NCBI RefSeq assembly: GCF_009733535.1
Contig: NZ_SMMI01000013.1
Coordinates: 1 to 64,000 of the forward strand
Direction of reading: 5' to 3'
Length of the DNA stretch: 64,000 bases
Source of the DNA: Sphingobacterium endophyticum
GTDB lineage: Bacteria; Bacteroidota; Bacteroidia; Sphingobacteriales; Sphingobacteriaceae
Positions within the stretch are counted from its first letter, which is position 1. Each line of letters opens with the position of its first letter. Of this stretch, positions 52,919 to 60,978 are shown piece by piece. The notes beneath the pieces are model-generated. The model was not told where the DNA came from and did not search any database. It worked only from the letters and a program-made list of their open reading frames with translations. A program made the position numbers and the translations under genes.

Positions 52919-55375
52919 ATGGATACAAGGAGAGAATTTCTTAAAAAAGCTTCGATGCTAGCTGGAAGCACAGCAGCAATCAATATGATTCCCGAGTCAA
53001 TACAGCGAGCATTGGCTATTGATGCTAATCCAGGAACAAACTTTTTAGATGCAGAACATATTGTGTTTCTGATGCAGGAAAATAGATCGTTTGATCATTG
53101 CTATGGAAGCTTGAAAGGTGTTCGTGGATTTAATGATCCTCGAGTTTTAAGGCAGCCTAATGGTTTACCGGTGTGGTATCAAGAAAACAAGAAAAGTGAA
53201 ATATTTTCACCTTTCCATTTAGACATTGTAAATACAAATTCGACCTGGATGGGGAGTTTACCACATGGCTGGAGAGATATGGTTGCGGCGCGTAACGAAG
53301 GGAAAATGGATACATGGTTAGAAGCGAAGAAGGCAGGGAATCCTGACTACCAAGAGATGCCATTAACAATGGGATATTATGATCGAAAGGATATTCCATT
53401 TTATTATGCATTTGCGGATGCCTTTACAGTTTGTGATCAACATTTTTGTTCATCCTTAACGGGAACCAGTGCTAACCGTTCATATTTCTGGTCTGGTGCA
53501 ATTCGAGAGGAACCACATAACCCAGAATCAACTGCCCATGTAGATAATTCACAAATCAATTATAAAGATGTTTCTTGGAAAACATATCCTGAAAGATTGC
53601 AAGAATCGGGGATTTCTTGGAAGGTATATCAGAATGAATTGAGCTTACCTGTAGGATTTGAAGGCGAAGAGGAGGATTGGTTAGCTAATTTTACGGACAA
53701 TAATCTTGAATTCTATAAGCAATATCAGGTCAAATTCCATCCGGCCTATTATAGGTATGCGCAGAAGAGGGTTCAGGATTTAGAACACTTATTGACTGTT
53801 GCAAAATTTGCCAATCAGGAGGCCTACGAAAAAGTAATTCGGGAGTTGGAGAGTTATCGGAAGGATGTAGAATTATATACTCCGGAAAATTTTAATAAAC
53901 TTGGTAAACATGAGCAAGAAATACATAACAGAGCATTTGTAACCAATATCAAAGATCCAAATTATCATGAATTGACTAAAATTAAGGGTTCTGGAGATGA
54001 GATGATAGAAGTACCCAAAGGAGATGTGTTTCATCAATTTCGTTTAGATGTCAATTCTGGAAATTTACCTAGTGTTTCTTGGTTGGTTGCTCCATGTCGA
54101 TTTTCAGACCATCCAGGATCCCCTTGGTATGGTGCTTGGTATGTATCCGAAACTTTAGATATTCTCACATCAAATCCTGAGGTATGGAAGAAAACGATCT
54201 TTATTCTGACCTATGATGAAAATGACGGTTATTTTGATCATGTATCACCATTTATTCCACCCTTATCAAATAAAAAAGATACAGGAGCTGTTCCCCTAGG
54301 TATGGATACACAAGATGAGTATGTGACAGTGGAACAGGAAAATCACCGAACTGGAAAAACAAATGCAGAACATGACAGCCCAATTGGTTTGGGATATCGC
54401 GTTCCTATGGTTATCGCCTCACCATGGTCAAAAGGAGGCTGGGTGAATTCTGAAGTTTTTGATCATACATCAACATTACAATTCTTAGAATATTTTATTC
54501 AAAAGAAATTTAACAAAAGCGTAATTGAAGAAAATATTTCATCATGGAGACGGTTGATTTGTGGAAACTTAACTTCTGCATTTAGAGCAGTTCCAGACAT
54601 AAAAAAACCAAATCTTGATTTTGTTAATCGCGATCAATATGTTGATAGGATTTATAATGCAAAATCAAAATCCTTACCTGGTAATTATCAGCAAGTTTCT
54701 GAAGCGAATATTAAGCAGTTTAGAAATAACCTCTCGATCAATACTAGTCTGGGTATTCAAGAAGAAGGTACAAAGCCTGCATGCGCTATTCCCTATGATA
54801 TTGATGTCAATTTCACTAAAGATTCTTCAACGATTGCTTTTCTATTTGAAATTAAGGGTAATTTACCACAGACAAAAGTTGTAGGAGTTCCATTTCAACT
54901 TATTTCACATACGGCATATGGTTCTAAGAATGAAATTGGCAAGGTTTGGAATTTTGCTGTTAAGCCAAAAGAGGTTCTTAAATTTGAAATTAAACTATCT
55001 GAAATCAAAGATCCAACATTTTGTTTTTCAGTACATGGTCCCAATGGCTTCTTCAGAGTGTTTAAAGGAAATGTAAATTCCAACATAGGAAATTTGAAAT
55101 CATCGACACACAACAAAAAGAATGAATTCCACATTGAATGCATTCGTTCAACAATGGCTTTAGTAATTAAAGATCCCTCATATACTAATTTTTCTAAAAC
55201 TATTGCCAAAACAAAGAATATGAAGGAGAGATGGAATTTGGAAAAATCAAATGGTTGGTATGATTTTGAAATAACTTCCACTGAGGATCCAAATTTGTAT
55301 GTAAGATTTGCTGGCCATGTTGAAAATGGTAAGTCAAGTATTACCGATCCGCTAATGGGAAAGGTAATAATTTAA
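52919..55375 (+). CDS. Phosphocholine-specific phospholipase C, Tat-exported
   Basis: The 818-aa protein starts with a Tat-like leader (MDTRREFLKKASML) and then the phosphoesterase domain of acidic-phosphatase/non-haemolytic PLC enzymes: HIVFLMQENRSFDHCYGSL (the catalytic Asn/Asp region), VCDQHFCSSLTGTSANRSYF, and LTYDENDGYFDHVSPF near residue 440. The last 200 residues are two DUF756-like beta domains typical of PlcN and PlcC. It cleaves phosphatidylcholine or sphingomyelin to release phosphocholine. It lies after the SusC/SusD terminator in the same direction, so it is near but not proven cotranscribed. Confidence 0.92.
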   Translation: MDTRREFLKKASMLAGSTAAINMIPESIQRALAIDANPGTNFLDAEHIVFLMQENRSFDHCYGSLKGVRGFNDPRVLRQPNGLPVWYQENKKSEIFSPFHLDIVNTNSTWMGSLPHGWRDMVAARNEGKMDTWLEAKKAGNPDYQEMPLTMGYYDRKDIPFYYAFADAFTVCDQHFCSSLTGTSANRSYFWSGAIREEPHNPESTAHVDNSQINYKDVSWKTYPERLQESGISWKVYQNELSLPVGFEGEEEDWLANFTDNNLEFYKQYQVKFHPAYYRYAQKRVQDLEHLLTVAKFANQEAYEKVIRELESYRKDVELYTPENFNKLGKHEQEIHNRAFVTNIKDPNYHELTKIKGSGDEMIEVPKGDVFHQFRLDVNSGNLPSVSWLVAPCRFSDHPGSPWYGAWYVSETLDILTSNPEVWKKTIFILTYDENDGYFDHVSPFIPPLSNKKDTGAVPLGMDTQDEYVTVEQENHRTGKTNAEHDSPIGLGYRVPMVIASPWSKGGWVNSEVFDHTSTLQFLEYFIQKKFNKSVIEENISSWRRLICGNLTSAFRAVPDIKKPNLDFVNRDQYVDRIYNAKSKSLPGNYQQVSEANIKQFRNNLSINTSLGIQEEGTKPACAIPYDIDVNFTKDSSTIAFLFEIKGNLPQTKVVGVPFQLISHTAYGSKNEIGKVWNFAVKPKEVLKFEIKLSEIKDPTFCFSVHGPNGFFRVFKGNVNSNIGNLKSSTHNKKNEFHIECIRSTMALVIKDPSYTNFSKTIAKTKNMKERWNLEKSNGWYDFEITSTEDPNLYVRFAGHVENGKSSITDPLMGKVII

Positions 55376-55580
55376 TGTTTTCTGAAAGAGGCCATTTTAA
55401 TTTATTCTGGATAAGATAGGATTAAGGCAAGGGTCAAATTTTTAGATTGGAAGATTCTTGGATCTGTTTTGAAACTGATTATATATGAAAAATAATTTAA
55501 CTATGGCCTTTGAAAGTGATAGAAGTCATCAATTAGGTCATAACATAGAACTATTTTTGGATATATGTATTCAATAATAT
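55376..55580. other. Intergenic leader before the P-type ATPase gene
   Basis: A 205-bp gap with no gene or convincing terminator. A half-site TTAAGGCAAG at 55421-55432 resembles half of the island operator but has no matching second arm. Confidence 0.3.
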
Positions 55581-58256
55581 ATGGCATCAAAAGAAGATAA
55601 AGAAACTGTTCATTATTATAATCAATCTATAGAGGATGTTTTATCGGCACTGGATGTTGATCCTAAAATAGGTTTAAACTCTGCTGATCTAGAGGGTCGA
55701 TTACATCGTTTTGGAAAGAATAAATTAAATGAGCAAAAGAGAAAATCCATAATCAAGATATTTCTTGAGCAGCTAAACGATGCATTAATTTATGTGTTAT
55801 TTGTTGCGGTTGCCATAACCATTTTTATGGGTGAATATACAGATGGCATCATCATCTTAATTGTTATCCTTATTAATGCATTTTTAGGTTTGTATCAGGA
55901 ATTAAAGGCAAACAATGCAATTGATGCTTTAAAGAATTTATCACATCCAAAGGCATTGGTAAGGAGGTCTGGTGAAATTCGTGAAGTTGATTCCGAAGAA
56001 TTGTTGCCTGGAGATATAGTTATTTTGGAAACCGGAAGATATATTCCGGCAGACCTAAGGCTCATTGAGACCGCTAATCTTAAGATAGACGAATCTGCAT
56101 TAACCGGAGAGTCTGTTTCATCGGATAAAGATGCTGCAATTGTTCTTAATAACGAATACATCCCTTTAGGAGATCGTGTGAATTTAGCATATATGTCTAC
56201 CCTAGTTACCTATGGTAGAGGTGTTGGGGTTGTTATTGGTACTTCAACACACACAGAAGTAGGCAAGATAGCAGGCTATTTACAAAATGAAGAGACTGAA
56301 AAAACTCCATTGGAAATTCGTTTGGATCATCTGGGAAAAACATTAGGAAAATTAGCCATTGGAATTTGTGTACTAATTTTTGTGATCTCTTATTTCCAAG
56401 GGAGGGACCTTACAGAGATGTTTTTGACTTCAGTATCCTTGGCAGTAGCGTCCATTCCAGAAGGTCTAGCAGCCATTGTTGCAATTGTTTTATCCATAGG
56501 AGTTACCAAGATGGCGAAGAAAAATGCCATAGTAAAAAAGCTTCCTGCAGTAGAAACCTTGGGTTCAGTGACCGTGGTTTGTTCAGACAAAACTGGAACA
56601 CTGACGCAAAATAAAATGACGGTAAAAGAAGTATTTACTTTTGGCGATCAATTAATATTGGTTGAGGATGAATCAGATAATACCCCTGAGGAGGATTTAT
56701 TAGCAAAAGCTATGGTATTAGCTTCAGATGCGACATTGGAATCGGGGAAACAAACTGGGGATCCTACAGAAATTGCATTATTGGCATTAGCAGATGAATG
56801 GGGATTAGATAGAAGGCATATTCAAAAGGAAGAACCAAGAATTGATGAGATATCTTTTGATTCTGACCGGAAAATGATGTCTACTATGCATCAATTGGAT
56901 TCTGGTTTTATTATATATACAAAGGGAGCCGTTGATAATTTAATTACTAAATGTGATTTTGTGCTTCAAAATAATGAATCTGTGCCCATAACTGAGGATC
57001 ATAAGCAAAAAATCAACGAGGCCATAGAAAAAATGTCGGAAAAAGCACTGAGGACATTGGCAGTAGCATTTAAACATAGTCATGAAAAGTTAAATCATGA
57101 GAATTTTGAGCATAATTTAGTATTTATCGGAGTTGTAGGTATGATTGATCCGCCACGAAATGATGTGAAGGAGTCTATTTCATTAGCTAAACAAGCTGGC
57201 GTTACTACAGTTATGATTACTGGAGATCACGGCAATACTGCATTTGCAATCGCCAAGGAATTGGGAATTGCTGATGATATGAATCAGGTAACAACTGGAA
57301 AGGAAATAAATGATATTTCTTATTCGGATTTAGAATCACATATTGAGGAATATAGGGTTTTTGCTAGAGTTTCACCCGAACATAAAGTTAATATCGTAAA
57401 AGCATTTAAGTCCAAGGGAAACATTGTTTCAATGACAGGAGATGGGGTAAATGATGCCCCTTCATTGAAGGCAGCAGATATTGGGGTTGCAATGGGAATA
57501 ACCGGGACGGATGTGGCTAAGAATGCTTCAGATATGATTCTTGCGGATGATAACTTTTCTACAATTATTGGAGCTATTGAACAAGGGAGGAATATTTATA
57601 ATAATATAAAAAAGTCTGTTATTTTTTTATTGGCCAGTAATTTAGGAGAAGTTGTTTCGATGTTAGTGGCAATAGTTGCAGGGCTACCAGTTCCCTTATT
57701 GGCTACTCAATTATTATGGATTAATCTAATTACAGATACTTTACCTGCGGTTGCCTTAGGTATGGATCCTGGAGATCCTTCGGTGATGAACGAAAAACCT
57801 AGGAAAACCAATGAAAACTTTTTCTCCCATGGGGGTGCAAGAAAAATAATCGTAGGTGGTGTTTTGATTGGTCTATTAACGATTATAGCTTTTTTAATAG
57901 GTTACTATGAACATGGCTATGACCCCTTTAAAGACGAAATTCCGGATGAAATTCACGCTTACGCAAGAACGATGGCATTTTTAACAATTATCGCTTCTCA
58001 ATTATTTTATTCCTTATCCTTTCGAAATGAGAAAAAAACAATTTTTAATTCTGGAATATTTTCAAATAAATATTTAATCCTTGCAATTATACTTGGATTT
58101 GCATTACAATTACTTGTTTTATTTATACCCGTATTGAGGGAGTCATTTAAATTACATCTTATAGGACTCTATGATTGGTTAAAAGTTATTGGTCTTGGCC
58201 TTATTCCATTAATGGTAAATGAATTTTTCAAATTGATTTCAATAAGAAAAAATTAA
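55581..58256 (+). CDS. P-type cation-transporting ATPase (P2A Ca2+-like)
   Basis: The 891-aa protein has the P2 layout: an N-terminal cation-ATPase segment (NKLNEQKRKSIIKIFLEQ), the actuator motif TGES (residues 175-178), PEGL at 293-296, the phosphorylation site Asp336 in SDKTGTLTQNK, KGAV of the nucleotide domain, MTGDGVNDAPSLKAADIG, and ten predicted helices. The TM6 region NLITDTLPAVALGMD has Asn and Asp for ion binding. It most resembles calcium pumps such as LMCA1; Mn2+ or other divalent ions are possible. It converges with the nuclease gene and overlaps it by 4 bp. Confidence 0.9.
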   Translation: MASKEDKETVHYYNQSIEDVLSALDVDPKIGLNSADLEGRLHRFGKNKLNEQKRKSIIKIFLEQLNDALIYVLFVAVAITIFMGEYTDGIIILIVILINAFLGLYQELKANNAIDALKNLSHPKALVRRSGEIREVDSEELLPGDIVILETGRYIPADLRLIETANLKIDESALTGESVSSDKDAAIVLNNEYIPLGDRVNLAYMSTLVTYGRGVGVVIGTSTHTEVGKIAGYLQNEETEKTPLEIRLDHLGKTLGKLAIGICVLIFVISYFQGRDLTEMFLTSVSLAVASIPEGLAAIVAIVLSIGVTKMAKKNAIVKKLPAVETLGSVTVVCSDKTGTLTQNKMTVKEVFTFGDQLILVEDESDNTPEEDLLAKAMVLASDATLESGKQTGDPTEIALLALADEWGLDRRHIQKEEPRIDEISFDSDRKMMSTMHQLDSGFIIYTKGAVDNLITKCDFVLQNNESVPITEDHKQKINEAIEKMSEKALRTLAVAFKHSHEKLNHENFEHNLVFIGVVGMIDPPRNDVKESISLAKQAGVTTVMITGDHGNTAFAIAKELGIADDMNQVTTGKEINDISYSDLESHIEEYRVFARVSPEHKVNIVKAFKSKGNIVSMTGDGVNDAPSLKAADIGVAMGITGTDVAKNASDMILADDNFSTIIGAIEQGRNIYNNIKKSVIFLLASNLGEVVSMLVAIVAGLPVPLLATQLLWINLITDTLPAVALGMDPGDPSVMNEKPRKTNENFFSHGGARKIIVGGVLIGLLTIIAFLIGYYEHGYDPFKDEIPDEIHAYARTMAFLTIIASQLFYSLSFRNEKKTIFNSGIFSNKYLILAIILGFALQLLVLFIPVLRESFKLHLIGLYDWLKVIGLGLIPLMVNEFFKLISIRKN

Positions 58257-58762
58257 TCAGCAGCCTGTTTTTTGGATTTTTGAATTAATCTTTTCTGTTT
58301 TCTAAATTCCCAAGGTGCAGTAGGGTTTTTTAGGGACCAAAGGTTTTTTTTATTAATTCTTGCTTGCATTTCAGCGAAGGCATATTCTTCTGAATTGTCG
58401 AATTGGGTAAAATGCCATGCTAATCCAGCATTTAATAATTCTTTATTAATTTCCAGCGAGTCAGAGTAAACTTTCCCTATTGCTCTTTTGTAATGGTCGT
58501 ATTTTAAAATATATATTATTACCTGCTTTTGAAAACATAATCCTCCCAGGTAATCTTTTGCAACTTGATAATAATCTTGACCTTTTTCGGGGCAATCTAT
58601 ACCATGCAGCCTGATTTTAAGTTGTTGATTTAAACTATCCAATACTGTGATTGTATCTCCATCTGAAATACGGACTACTTTACCCTTTAAAATTTGTTGG
58701 GCGATTAGGGAATGGTAAAGTAGGATAGAAAAAGATAATAGTATTAGTTTTTTAATAATCAT
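58253..58762 (-). CDS. Secreted thermonuclease (SNase)-like protein
   Basis: The 169-aa protein has a signal peptide (cleavage near LIAQ, residue 21) and an OB-fold SNase domain: KGKVVRISDGDTITVL, then LKIRLHGIDCPEKGQDY with the catalytic Arg (in IRL) and Glu (in CPEKG), and YKRAIGKVY with the second Arg. All three catalytic residues of staphylococcal nuclease are thus present. It is probably a periplasmic or secreted Ca2+-dependent nuclease. It overlaps the P-type ATPase gene by 4 bp at the 3' ends. Confidence 0.92.
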   Translation of the reverse strand: MIIKKLILLSFSILLYHSLIAQQILKGKVVRISDGDTITVLDSLNQQLKIRLHGIDCPEKGQDYYQVAKDYLGGLCFQKQVIIYILKYDHYKRAIGKVYSDSLEINKELLNAGLAWHFTQFDNSEEYAFAEMQARINKKNLWSLKNPTAPWEFRKQKRLIQKSKKQAAD

Positions 58763-58976
58763 GGCGCAAATGTAATCATAGAATTGATAAAAATTTTACT
58801 GGATTTCAAAAGCTATTATAATTGATTATTACATATCATTCTAAATATTATAAATGTTAAAATATGTTAAGCCAGCCATAGGTTTGAAGCGAATTCTTTT
58901 TTGCATGCGTTATACTAACATTATAAAAAATATAAGTAATTATATTTCATAATTTAGGTTAATAATTGGTTTAATA

Positions 58977-59007
58977 AAATCCTAAGGCTCCCCGCCTTGG
59001 GATTTTT
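58977..59007 (+). terminator. Orphan terminator-like hairpin upstream of the response regulator
   Basis: AAATCC-T-AAGGC (58977-58988) pairs with GCCTT-G-GGATTT (58994-59005) around TCCCC, followed by a T run. No gene precedes it on this strand (the nuclease gene is on the other). It may terminate an unannotated short transcript or act as an attenuator for the regulator gene. Confidence 0.6.
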
Positions 59008-59069
59008 ACGTTTATGGGTATCTTTTAAAACATTTTAAAATACTCAATACTAAATACTAATTTCGTCTT

Positions 59070-60419
59070 ATGCTAAAGAAAATACTTCTTATTGATGACG
59101 AAGAAAAACTTCGTCAATTATTGGCCCGCATAATTCAGTTTGAATGGCAAGATTTGGAGATATACCATGCCTCCACATTGAAATCGGGCTTTCAAATTTT
59201 AAAAAGCAAATCAATCGATATTATTTTATGTGATGTAAAATTGCCTGATGGGAATGGGGTGGAGGCCGTTTTAGAGATAAAGAAAATACAGCCATTTTCT
59301 GAGGTGATATTAATGACCGCTTACGGTCAAATTTCCGATGGAGTTCAAGCGATGAAAAATGGAGCTTTTGATTATATAACTAAAGGAGATGATAATAATA
59401 AGATAATTCCTTTGTTAAATAAAGCATTTGAGAAAGTTGATTTGGTTCAAAGGCTTCAAAATCTCGAACGTGCAATTGGAAAGAAATATTCATTTGATCA
59501 AATAATAGGTAAGTCAAAAGAGCTTTTAAAGGTTATTGATTTAGGGAAAAGAGTTTCACAGACTGATACAACGGTATTATTGTTAGGGGAGACCGGTACA
59601 GGTAAAGAAGTTTTTGCCCAGTCAATTCATTTTGAGAGTAAAAGAAGAGGAAGGGCATTTGTTGCCTTAAATTGTTCTGCAATTAGTAAAGATTTGTTGG
59701 AATCAGAATTATTTGGTCATGTTTCAGGATCATTTACTGGAGCTCTAAAGGATAAAAAAGGATTATTCGAAGAAGCGAATAACGGAACGTTATTTTTAGA
59801 TGAAATTGGGGAAATGCCTATCGAGTTACAATCGAAATTATTACGTGTTTTAGAGACAGGTGAATTTTTGAAGGTTGGTGAAAGTAAGCCTACAAAGGTT
59901 GATGTCAGAATTATTGCAGCTACGAATAGAAACCTAGAGCTTGAGTCCGAAGAAGGAGGGTTTCGGTCAGATCTCTATTATAGGTTATCAGTATTTACTA
60001 TAGAAATTCCATCCTTAGATAATCGAAAGGATGATATTCCCTTTTTGGTTAATTATTTTGTCGGATTACATTCCGTAAAATTGAATTTACTACCTCCAAA
60101 AATTTCAGATTCATATATTAATTTACTAGTTAATCACTCTTGGAAAGGAAATATTAGGGAATTAAAAAACATCATTGAACGTAGTTTAATCCTATTAGAC
60201 GGAAATGTTTTGGATGAAAAGTCTTTGCCGTATGATTTTGGTATTAGCAATTTTACTTCAACTAGTAATTCTGAGACGTCTTTGTCAGTAATTGAAAGGA
60301 GGCATATTCTGAAAATTTTATCACATACAAATGGAAATAAAGCAGAGGCTGCAAGGTTACTTGAAATTGGAGTTGCTACTTTATACCGAAAATTAGAGGA
60401 GTACAGTATAAATCCTTAA
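59070..60419 (+). CDS. NtrC-family sigma-54-dependent response regulator
   Basis: The 449-aa protein has a receiver domain (residues 1-120, phospho-acceptor Asp55 in LCDVKLP, conserved Lys in DYITKG), a sigma-54 AAA+ domain (Walker A GETGTGKE at 173-180, the sigma-54 contact loop GSFTGA at 220-225, Walker B GTLFLDEIG) and a C-terminal Fis-type helix-turn-helix (HTNGNKAEAARLLEIG, 418-433). The contact loop has Ser where GAFTGA has Ala. The gene directly precedes the kdp genes, so control of potassium uptake is inferred, unlike the OmpR-type KdpE of E. coli. No sensor kinase is in the window. Confidence 0.93.
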   Translation: MLKKILLIDDEEKLRQLLARIIQFEWQDLEIYHASTLKSGFQILKSKSIDIILCDVKLPDGNGVEAVLEIKKIQPFSEVILMTAYGQISDGVQAMKNGAFDYITKGDDNNKIIPLLNKAFEKVDLVQRLQNLERAIGKKYSFDQIIGKSKELLKVIDLGKRVSQTDTTVLLLGETGTGKEVFAQSIHFESKRRGRAFVALNCSAISKDLLESELFGHVSGSFTGALKDKKGLFEEANNGTLFLDEIGEMPIELQSKLLRVLETGEFLKVGESKPTKVDVRIIAATNRNLELESEEGGFRSDLYYRLSVFTIEIPSLDNRKDDIPFLVNYFVGLHSVKLNLLPPKISDSYINLLVNHSWKGNIRELKNIIERSLILLDGNVLDEKSLPYDFGISNFTSTSNSETSLSVIERRHILKILSHTNGNKAEAARLLEIGVATLYRKLEEYSINP

Positions 60420-60450
60420 ACACTATTTACTTTTTCTCAAAAAGATAATA

Positions 60451-60477
60451 ACCCTATCAAAATGATAGGGTTTTTTT
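60451..60477 (+). terminator. Rho-independent terminator after the response regulator
   Basis: ACCCTATCA (60451-60459) pairs with TGATAGGGT (60463-60471) around AAA, then a T run. Confidence 0.93.
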
Positions 60478-60574
60478 ATGGCCTAGATTTTAATAAAATG
60501 TATATCTCTCATATAATCAGTTAGTTAGATGTTGAATTTTCTGTTTGGAATAAACATTGGCAATTGGGTTAAAA

Positions 60575-60730
60575 ATGAATATTAAAAAAATGGAAAAGAT
60601 TACATCCCAAGAGATTAAACATTGCCTGTCAAGCATGGAGCATTTGTGGACCATTGATCATTGTAAAAGGGGAATTTCAAAATTACCTATTGAATTAATA
60701 AAAGTATATATCATTCAACCGAATAAATAA
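60575..60730 (+). CDS. 51-aa small ORF before kdpF (leader or short protein)
   Basis: ATG at 60575 opens 51 codons to TAA at 60730. The peptide starts MNIKKMEKITSQEIKHCLSS and has one Trp, two Cys and a basic, mixed character with no membrane helix. I do not recognise it. It could be a regulatory leader peptide of the kdp genes or chance. It lies about 100 bp after the terminator of the response regulator. Confidence 0.4.
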   Translation: MNIKKMEKITSQEIKHCLSSMEHLWTIDHCKRGISKLPIELIKVYIIQPNK

Positions 60731-60731
60731 C

Positions 60732-60818
60732 ATGATTCTAACCTTGATTTTAATAGTAGTTGGACTGCTAAGTTTTGCCTTGTTAATTAAATGCGTTGAT
60801 TTTTTCAAGGACATTTAG
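60732..60818 (+). CDS. 28-aa single-helix membrane micropeptide in the kdp leader
   Basis: ATG at 60732, one base after the preceding stop, opens 28 codons to TAG at 60818: a hydrophobic helix (residues 2-19) then a short Cys/Asp/Phe/Lys tail. The shape, one helix with a short charged end, resembles small proteins found beside kdp genes. It is not the KdpF subunit, which is encoded at 60897. Inference from composition only. Confidence 0.5.
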   Translation: MILTLILIVVGLLSFALLIKCVDFFKDI

Positions 60819-60822
60819 AGGA

Positions 60823-60900
60823 ATGAGAAGGATAATACAATTATTTCCAAAGGATTTGCCACTTATACATATGAACAATTTTAGAAAATTAACGATATGA
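60823..60900 (+). CDS. Possible 25-aa ORF overlapping the kdpF start
   Basis: ATG at 60823 opens 25 codons (MRRIIQLFPKDLPLIHMNNF...) and its TGA overlaps the kdpF ATG as ATGA (60897-60900). This arrangement would couple kdpF translation. No homology recognised; may be chance. Confidence 0.25.
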   Translation: MRRIIQLFPKDLPLIHMNNFRKLTI

Positions 60901-60974
60901 TCCCATTATTAATAATCTCAATCTTGGTATTTATTTATACCATGTATGTTTTAATAAATCCCGAAAAATTTTAG
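60897..60974 (+). CDS. kdpF: K+-transporting ATPase subunit KdpF
   Basis: ATG at 60897 opens 25 codons to TAG at 60974, encoding one membrane helix ending in the classical KdpF tail: MIPLLIISILVFIYTMYVLI then NPEKF. KdpF is a small stabilising subunit of the KdpFABC potassium pump in the inner membrane. kdpA starts 4 bp after its stop. Confidence 0.85.
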   Translation: MIPLLIISILVFIYTMYVLINPEKF

Positions 60975-60978
60975 AACA

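Noticed and set aside
55421..55432. Third copy of the island operator (TTAAGGCAAG) before the P-type ATPase gene
   Set aside because: Only one half matches; the left arm is absent and there is no -7-like element at the expected spacing.
60551..60571. Possible sigma-54 -24/-12 promoter before the kdp genes (TTGGAATAAACATTGGCA)
   Set aside because: The GG and GC elements are 11 rather than 10 bases apart and the flanks do not match TGGCAC-N5-TTGCA.
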